From CADDYX01 sp045809925 (GTDB taxonomy: Bacteria; Verrucomicrobiota; Verrucomicrobiia; Chthoniobacterales; UBA10450): 24,592 nucleotides of DNA. Under the pieces are notes generated by a model that worked only from the letters and a program-made list of their open reading frames with translations, did not search any database and was not told where the DNA came from. The stretch is taken from the NCBI GenBank assembly GCA_045809925.1, contig JBJMWX010000073.1, forward strand, positions 1 through 24,592. Direction: 5' to 3'. This document shows positions 20,490 to 24,592 of this stretch, piece after piece (position 1 is the first letter of the stretch; every line of letters starts with the position of its first letter). The position numbers and the translations under genes were made by a program.

Positions 20490-21631
20490 CGCGGTACGTC
20501 CGAGTCGATCTCCGTCGACCACGCGTCGATGCCGCCTTCCAGGTTATAGACGCTGGTCGCGCCGTGTTCGCGCAGGAGCATCGTGGCGCGAGCGCTCCGA
20601 ATCCCGGAATGACAAAACAGAACCACATCGCGGTCCCGCGGAATTTCAGATTGTCGCGCCTCCAATTCACCAAGCGGAATCAGTCGTGCGCCGGACAGCT
20701 GCGCGATTGAGTGTTCAAATGGTTCACGAACGTCGATCAGCGCGAGGTGTTCGCCCCGATCGAGCTTCGCTTTCAACTCCTGCACAGAGAGTGACGGAAT
20801 GGCGTTCTCTTCGGCGCCGTCCTCTCGTGCGTGGCAAAAATCTTCGTAATCGATCGGCTCGGTAATTGTCGGTGCCTCCCCACAGACGGAACACGTCGGG
20901 TCGCGGCGGAGCGCGAACTCCCGGAAACGCATCTTCAACGCGTCGACGTGCAGCAACCGTCCAAGCAGCGGCGCGCCGATTCCGGTGATGAGCTTGATCG
21001 CCTCCGTTGCCTGGATCAGGCCAATCACGCCGGGCACGACTCCGAGCACGCCGGCATCGGCGCAAGACGGCGCCGCGCCGGGGGGCGGTGGCTCCGGAAA
21101 AATGCAGCGATAGCACGGCGCGTCGAGATGGGGTGCAAATACGCTCGCTTGCCCGTCAAAACGAAAAACCGAACCGTATACGTTTGGTATGCGTGCGAAC
21201 ACCGACACGTCGTTAGCAAGGTAGCGGGTCGGGAAATTATCCGATCCGTCGATGACGAGATCGTAACCGGCAACGATCTCCTGCGCGTTGGCGCCAGTGA
21301 ATCGTACCGGATGCATGGCGACATTCACGTGGCAGTTGATCGCGCGAATGCGGTCCCGCGCTGATTCGGTCTTGCTGCGTCCGACGTCATCGGTGCCGTG
21401 CAACACCTGGCGGTGGAGATTGGAAAGCTCAACCGCATCGGCATCGACGATGCCGATTGTGCCCACTCCCGCAGCGGCAAGGTACAACGCTACCGGCGAT
21501 CCGAGGCCGCCCGCGCCGATGCAGAGCACGCGCGCCGATTTGAGCAGATCCTGACCCGCCCGCGAGATCTCCGGCAGCATCAACTGACGCGAGTAGCGCG
21601 CCTGCTCCTCGCGCGTGAGCGGCTCGTCCAT
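20483..21631 (-). CDS. moeB: MoeB/ThiF-type sulfur-carrier adenylyltransferase fused to rhodanese (MoeBR/MoeZ-like)
   Basis: A 382-residue enzyme that adenylates the C-terminal Gly of a small sulfur-carrier protein and, through the rhodanese part, can supply the sulfur for its thiocarboxylate. Such carriers serve molybdopterin, thiamine or cysteine synthesis. Residues ~1-255 are the ThiF/E1-like domain with GAGGLGSP (39-46), DADAVELSNLHRQ (62-74), DGSDNFPTRY near 130-140 and SCADAGVLG near 190. The structural zinc cysteines are CYRC and CSVC. Residues ~280-380 are the rhodanese domain with the active-site loop CHSGIRS (Cys340). Length and fusion match bacterial MoeBR. It lies 53 nt after the small gene at 21685-21972 on the same strand. 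The carrier protein is not in this window, so which pathway it serves is open. Confidence 0.93.
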   Translation of the reverse strand: MDEPLTREEQARYSRQLMLPEISRAGQDLLKSARVLCIGAGGLGSPVALYLAAAGVGTIGIVDADAVELSNLHRQVLHGTDDVGRSKTESARDRIRAINCHVNVAMHPVRFTGANAQEIVAGYDLVIDGSDNFPTRYLANDVSVFARIPNVYGSVFRFDGQASVFAPHLDAPCYRCIFPEPPPPGAAPSCADAGVLGVVPGVIGLIQATEAIKLITGIGAPLLGRLLHVDALKMRFREFALRRDPTCSVCGEAPTITEPIDYEDFCHAREDGAEENAIPSLSVQELKAKLDRGEHLALIDVREPFEHSIAQLSGARLIPLGELEARQSEIPRDRDVVLFCHSGIRSARATMLLREHGATSVYNLEGGIDAWSTEIDSDVPRY

Positions 21632-21684
21632 TATTCAGGATAACACCGGGCTGCCAGAGCGACAGCGGCCGCCAGAACGCGGCA

Positions 21685-21972
21685 TTATGTCTTCACCAGA
21701 TCCCACTTGATCCCGACGATTCGTTGCCCGTCAAAGCGCCGCAATGATTTCGGGAACGCGAAGTAGCGCGCGCCTTGTTGCTGGTGAAAACCGACTTCTC
21801 CAAATTCGGTTCCGGTGGGAGAGGGACGAATTGTCATGATTCGCACGTTCTTGATCAGACTTTGAAAATGCCGATCGGTCGCTGGCTTCTGCCATAGAGT
21901 GTAGACTTCCGGCTGGCCGGCGCGTCCCACCACATCAGCGAAGCGGACGGTTTTGACCTTGAGCAGCTTCAC
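21685..21972 (-). CDS. Conserved-looking hypothetical protein, 95 residues
   Basis: A 95-residue ORF with a GTG start at 21972, the first possible start after an in-frame stop. The sequence is not repetitive or arginine-swamped and reads like a folded small alpha/beta protein (KTVRFADVVGRAG, EVYTLWQKPATD, IMTIRPSPTGTEFGEVGF, YFAFPKSLRRF). No family is recognised. A GGAGC/GCTCC hairpin (21985-21998) lies between this gene and the end of the SRP RNA; the start lies 36 nt beyond the SRP RNA T-run, so readthrough from it is possible. It is 53 nt upstream of the MoeB-rhodanese gene and probably co-transcribed with it. Assigned as a gene by its length, composition and position. Confidence 0.6.
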   Translation of the reverse strand: MKLLKVKTVRFADVVGRAGQPEVYTLWQKPATDRHFQSLIKNVRIMTIRPSPTGTEFGEVGFHQQQGARYFAFPKSLRRFDGQRIVGIKWDLVKT

Positions 21973-22007
21973 GTCGGTAATGTCGGAGCACCTGCTCCCT
22001 CGGATAG

Positions 22008-22111
22008 AAAAAAGTCCGCCAGAGAACTACGGCAAAGAAGATCAGACTACCGTTGCTGCATTCCTGCCCTGGCGGGGTTCGTAAGTCCGCAATCCATAGC
22101 CCCTGACGGAA
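22008..22111 (-). ncRNA. ffs: Small signal recognition particle RNA (4.5S)
   Basis: Read on the minus strand, 22053-22071 is CAGGGCAGGAATGCAGCAA, the conserved SRP domain IV: GCA/TGC stem closed by GGAA, flanked by CAGG on one side and AGCA on the other, the site bound by Ffh. Outward from it, CCG/CGG and then GAC(T)TA/TAGTC can pair. A further 16-bp helix joins 22094-22109 to 22016-22032 with one bulge and a few G-U pairs, which closes the 5' and 3' ends, as in bacterial small SRP RNAs. The RNA (~95 nt) ends directly in a T6 run (22008-22013), which with that end helix would serve as terminator. It has its own promoter-like boxes upstream. Together with Ffh it targets nascent membrane proteins. 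Confidence 0.92.
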
Positions 22112-22116
22112 GGAAA

Positions 22117-22144
22117 ACGATAGTGGAAAAAGACGAACATCCAA
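22117..22144 (-). promoter_or_regulatory. Predicted promoter of the SRP RNA
   Basis: On the minus strand, a -35-like TTGGAT (22139-22144) and a -10-like TATCGT (22117-22122) are separated by 16 nt. The expected start is about 22110-22111, which coincides with the first base pair of the SRP RNA end helix. An interrupted palindrome, CAAGATT-G-AATCTTG (22142-22156), overlaps the -35 box and might be an operator or chance. Confidence 0.55.
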
Positions 22145-22218
22145 GATTGAATCTTGAGGCTTCCAAAACGGCCCTGCTCACGTTGACAGGTGGGAGGGGT
22201 TTTGTTTGCATCGGCGCG

Positions 22219-22455
22219 ATGAAGTCCGTCCTGGGATGCGCGCTGCTCTTCTGTGCAACCGGCTGCATGACTCTCGAAAACCGCCACGATCTCTACAGCC
22301 CTGACGTCGAGTTGTGGACGCACCCGCAGAGGACGACTGTGGTGAGCGAGACAACGACTACAACACGCAGAGTTAAGCGAGTGACAACGCCGGAGCTGCG
22401 GCCCAGCGCCTCCCAAGGGGCTGAGTCCCGGGAGTTGCCCCCGTCGCCCTACTAG
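22219..22455 (+). CDS. Small lipoprotein with Thr run
   Basis: A 78-residue predicted lipoprotein from ATG 22219. The signal peptide is MKSVLGCALLFCATGC, with lipobox ATGC and the lipidated Cys at residue 16. The mature part has one short hydrophobic patch (DLYSPDVELWTHP), then SETTTTTTRRVKRV, and a Ser/Pro/Glu-rich tail. A longer start (GTG 22123) is open in the frame but adds a non-exported extension and overlaps the SRP RNA promoter, so it is not used. It ends 6 nt before the convergent rpmI stop. Resembles the lipoprotein at 8695-8871 in size and Thr content; no family recognised. Confidence 0.65.
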   Translation: MKSVLGCALLFCATGCMTLENRHDLYSPDVELWTHPQRTTVVSETTTTTRRVKRVTTPELRPSASQGAESRELPPSPY

Positions 22456-22461
22456 CGGCGC

Positions 22462-22671
22462 CTACCCGAACGGCAGGTTCGCTTTGATGCGGCGAACGTC
22501 CGTTCGATCGACGACCTGCGTTTTCGCCATCTGGCGTTTCCGCTTCGCGCTCTTGGAGGAGAGCAGATGGCGGCGCGAAGCCTGCGAGCGCAGCACTTTG
22601 CCTTTGGCGGTGATCTTGAACCGCTTCGCTACTGATTTGCGCGTCTTGGCGCGTGCGACTGGCTTCGGCAT
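22462..22671 (-). CDS. rpmI: Large-subunit ribosomal protein bL35
   Basis: A 69-residue basic protein, the usual bL35 size, from ATG 22671. It shows the family's pattern: MPKP start, Lys/Arg-rich N-terminus, AKRFKITAKGKVLRSQ, then RRHLLSSKSAKRKRQ and a C-terminus TDVRRIKANLPFG. bL35 binds 23S rRNA in the large subunit. The frame is open upstream to 22764, but that part has no resemblance to the family. In most bacteria rpmI lies between infC and rplT; here the downstream side is a convergent lipoprotein gene and the upstream side is a divergent NADH dehydrogenase gene, so it is a stand-alone gene. Confidence 0.96.
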   Translation of the reverse strand: MPKPVARAKTRKSVAKRFKITAKGKVLRSQASRRHLLSSKSAKRKRQMAKTQVVDRTDVRRIKANLPFG

Positions 22672-22680
22672 AGGGCGCGA

Positions 22681-22708
22681 AACATAGCGGCACGGCCGCG
22701 TGTGACAA
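22681..22708 (-). promoter_or_regulatory. Predicted promoter of rpmI
   Basis: On the minus strand TTGTCA (22703-22708, five of six -35 consensus bases) and TATGTT (22681-22686, four of six -10 bases) are separated by 16 nt. The expected start, about 22674-22675, is only three or four nt before the rpmI ATG. No Shine-Dalgarno is visible in front of that ATG, consistent with a nearly leaderless mRNA. This is a pattern match only. Confidence 0.4.
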
Positions 22709-22747
22709 CTGCTTTCCTGCGAGACAAAACCGCGCGAACATCGCTCC

Positions 22748-24040
22748 ATGCAGAACGGGAACAAACCGATGCCTCACGTCGTCATCGTGGGCGGCGGCTT
22801 TGGTGGCCTCGAAGCAGCCAAACTGCTCGAGTGCGAGAACGTTCGGGTGACGCTGATCGACCGCACGAATTACCACCTGTTTCAGCCGTTGCTTTACCAG
22901 ATCGCGACCGCGGCCTTGTCGCCCGCGGACATCGCGGCACCGTTGCGCGGCGTCTTGAGCGACTGCCGCAACATGGAGGTCATGCTCGCGGAGGTGCAAT
23001 CGGTCGATGTGAACGGCCGCTGCGTTCACGCCGGCGATCTCAATGTCGAATACGACTATTTGATTCTTGCCACCGGTTCACGCCACTCCTACTTCGGCCA
23101 CGACGAATACGAAAAGATCGCGCCGGGACTGAAGAGCCTGGAGGATGCAGTGGAGATTCGCCGCCGGATTTTGATGGCCTTCGAATTTGCCGAAAAGACG
23201 ACGGACGAAGCGGCGCGGAAGGCTGCCATGACGTTCGTGATCGTCGGCGGCGGGCCGACCGGCGTGGAAATGGCCGGCGCGATTGCGGAAATTGCGCGCT
23301 ACACGCTGGCCAAGGATTTTCGGCACATCGATCCGTCTCAGGCTCGCGTGATTGTGGTCGAAGGAAGTGACTGCGTCCTGGCAGCTTTTCCGCACGATCT
23401 GCGGGAGAGCGCGATGAAACAGCTGGCTGACTTGGGAGTTGAAGTCCGCACGGGGACCCACGCAACCAACCTGACGGACGACGGGCTGCGGGTGGGGGAC
23501 GAGTTCATTCCCTGCCGCGTCAAGATATGGGCGGCAGGTAACACCGCTTCATTCGTCGGTAAGTCGCTCGGGGTCGCGATCGACAAGGTCGGACGCGTGA
23601 TCGTAAATGCTGATCTCACAATTCCCGGGCATCCCGAAGTGCAGGTGATCGGCGATCTCGCGAATTTTTCGCATGACGACGGCAAACCGCTGCCGGGCGT
23701 ATCGCCGGTCGCGATGCAACAGGGCCGCCACGCCGCGCGCAACATCCTGTCGATGATCGGGGGAGGGAAGTCAGAACGTTTCCATTACTGGGACAAAGGC
23801 AGCATGGCGACAATCGGCCGGAACAAGGCCGTCGCGGACCTCCACATCTTCAAATGGTCGATGCATCTGAGCGGCTTCTTCGCCTGGTGCGCGTGGCTCT
23901 TCATTCACGTTCTTTTCCTGGTCGGTTTCCGGAATCGGACTGCTGTGCTTTTCCAGTGGGCATGGGCCTATTTCACCTTCAATAAAGGAGCGCGCCTGAT
24001 CACGCGTAACTTCCAGGCCGAGCAGCGGCCGCCGGCCTGA
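22748..24040 (+). CDS. ndh: Type II NADH dehydrogenase (NDH-2)
   Basis: A 430-residue flavoprotein that transfers electrons from NADH to quinone without pumping protons, on the cytoplasmic face of the inner membrane. The FAD-binding GGGFGG is at residues 15-20, followed by DRTNYHLFQPLLYQIATAAL (38-57), a quinone/FAD-side signature. The NADH-binding GGGPTGVEMAG is at 167-177, the second FAD motif VIGDLANF near 300, and PGVSPVAMQQGRHAARN near 315-330. Residues ~375-405 (FFAWCAWLFIHVLFLVGF) form the C-terminal membrane-binding segment, followed by QWAWAYFTFNKGARLI. Start ATG 22748 is used; ATG 22769 is possible and has a GGGA-like SD. It is divergent from rpmI. ybeY follows after 69 nt. Confidence 0.94.
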   Translation: MQNGNKPMPHVVIVGGGFGGLEAAKLLECENVRVTLIDRTNYHLFQPLLYQIATAALSPADIAAPLRGVLSDCRNMEVMLAEVQSVDVNGRCVHAGDLNVEYDYLILATGSRHSYFGHDEYEKIAPGLKSLEDAVEIRRRILMAFEFAEKTTDEAARKAAMTFVIVGGGPTGVEMAGAIAEIARYTLAKDFRHIDPSQARVIVVEGSDCVLAAFPHDLRESAMKQLADLGVEVRTGTHATNLTDDGLRVGDEFIPCRVKIWAAGNTASFVGKSLGVAIDKVGRVIVNADLTIPGHPEVQVIGDLANFSHDDGKPLPGVSPVAMQQGRHAARNILSMIGGGKSERFHYWDKGSMATIGRNKAVADLHIFKWSMHLSGFFAWCAWLFIHVLFLVGFRNRTAVLFQWAWAYFTFNKGARLITRNFQAEQRPPA

Positions 24041-24109
24041 AGCGGCTAACGCATTCCTGATCCGCAGCGATCTCCTGCTTTGCAGCCCGGACGGATAAGC
24101 ACGCGTGGA

Positions 24110-24544
24110 ATGAGCCCGCCGCGCATTACCGTCCACAACCGACAGCAGAAGGTGGATGTCATGCTGGCTGAGTTTCAAACGTTCGCCGAGCGCGCCGTGC
24201 AGCGTTGTCTGGCGATCGCGACGCCGCGCCCGGGCGTTCTCCGCGATCTGAATGAAGTCGATGTGGTCCTGGTCTCCGACCGCCGAATGGCCGGGCTGCA
24301 CCGGCGGTTCCTGGATGCCGGCGGGGCGACCGACGTGATCACACTCGACCATGGAGAGATTTTTATCAGCATCGAAACCGCGAAACGGCAGGCAGCGGAA
24401 TTCGGCACCACCACGAAGCGTGAACTGCAGTTGTACATCCTGCATGGCCTGCTGCACCTGCATGGGTTCGATGACCTGCAGTCAGGTGACGGGCGGCGAA
24501 TGGCGGCGATTCAGGATCGGCTGCTCAAACAGCTGGTTGGTTGA
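24110..24544 (+). CDS. ybeY: Endoribonuclease YbeY (rRNA maturation factor)
   Basis: A 144-residue metal-dependent RNase required for 16S rRNA 3'-end maturation and ribosome quality control. Landmarks: a beta-rich N-terminal half with LNEVDVVLVSDRRMAGLHRRFL near 48-68, the hallmark TDVITL(D)HGEI near 74-84 (TDVLSFP in many family members), and the metal-binding helix HGLLHLHGFDD with H112 and H116. The third ligand position, usually His, is Asp122 here (H-x3-H-x5-D), a variant that occurs in some family members. ATG 24110 is chosen over the upstream TTG 24080; GTGGA precedes it. Same strand as ndh, 69 nt downstream. The gene ends 48 nt before the window edge; an ATG at 24576 may start the next gene. 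Confidence 0.93.
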   Translation: MSPPRITVHNRQQKVDVMLAEFQTFAERAVQRCLAIATPRPGVLRDLNEVDVVLVSDRRMAGLHRRFLDAGGATDVITLDHGEIFISIETAKRQAAEFGTTTKRELQLYILHGLLHLHGFDDLQSGDGRRMAAIQDRLLKQLVG

Positions 24545-24592
24545 ATCGAAATACACGTGTGATAGCATTTTCAGGATGAGGTGGCGGCAAGG

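Noticed and set aside
22042..22416. 124-codon minus-strand ORF near the SRP RNA
   Set aside because: It overlaps the SRP RNA, its promoter and the lipoprotein gene on the other strand, and its product is Cys/Arg-rich with no motif.
24576..24592. ATG at the right edge as start of a next gene
   Set aside because: Only five codons are visible, too few to support a call.

Overview
The window looks like chromosomal DNA from a GC-rich member of the Verrucomicrobiota, probably a Chthoniobacterales/Spartobacteria-like organism. The main clue is the left end: a tail-to-head coupled series resembling the Akkermansia Amuc_1101-1100-1099-1098 pilus genes. Other clues are the FecR-plus-beta-helix surface protein, the HAF-repeat protein, and the tandem 'LANISTRG...MIGGF' C-terminal repeats typical of that phylum. 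This placement is inferred from protein families, not from a marker-gene tree. No IS element, phage gene, CRISPR array or tRNA was recognised.

Layout. 1-5203: a type IV pilus-like assembly cluster, consisting of the end of a PilM/PilN-like protein, an Amuc_1100-like protein, an Amuc_1099-like protein with a calcium-loop-like motif, and a secretin; most joints are 4-nt stop/start overlaps. 5241-5983: a small cupin and a secreted DUF5666-like protein, also overlapping by 4 nt. 6024-6221 (minus): a possible zinc-ribbon mini-protein. 6307-8622: a mosaic secreted HAF-repeat protein. 8695-11951: a small lipoprotein, then coaE, rho and an RNase D with HRDC domain, with coaE and rho overlapping. 11959-12014: two tandem intergenic hairpins. 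12075-18286: a two-gene unit of an outer-membrane barrel-like protein and a 1756-residue FecR/beta-helix surface protein with a large internal duplication. 18338-19898 (minus): a TPR lipoprotein and a metallo-beta-lactamase-fold hydrolase. 19917-20489: a secreted protein of possible thioredoxin fold. 20483-21972 (minus): a conserved-looking small protein and a MoeB-rhodanese fusion. 22008-22111 (minus): a small SRP RNA (4.5S, ffs) with its own promoter. 22219-24544: a lipoprotein, an isolated rpmI (minus), a type II NADH dehydrogenase and ybeY.

How the genes work together. The first block builds an envelope-spanning pilus-like machine: a cytoplasmic/inner-membrane platform, periplasmic alignment proteins and an outer-membrane secretin. 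The barrel/FecR pair is a second surface system, in which the coupled small barrel might help display the large beta-helical protein. The rest is mainly housekeeping: CoA synthesis, transcription termination, RNA turnover, sulfur transfer, protein targeting, ribosome assembly and respiration.

The strongest candidates for something under-described are the barrel plus FecR/beta-helix pair, the mosaic HAF protein, and an rpmI gene separated from infC and rplT with a predicted nearly leaderless transcript.
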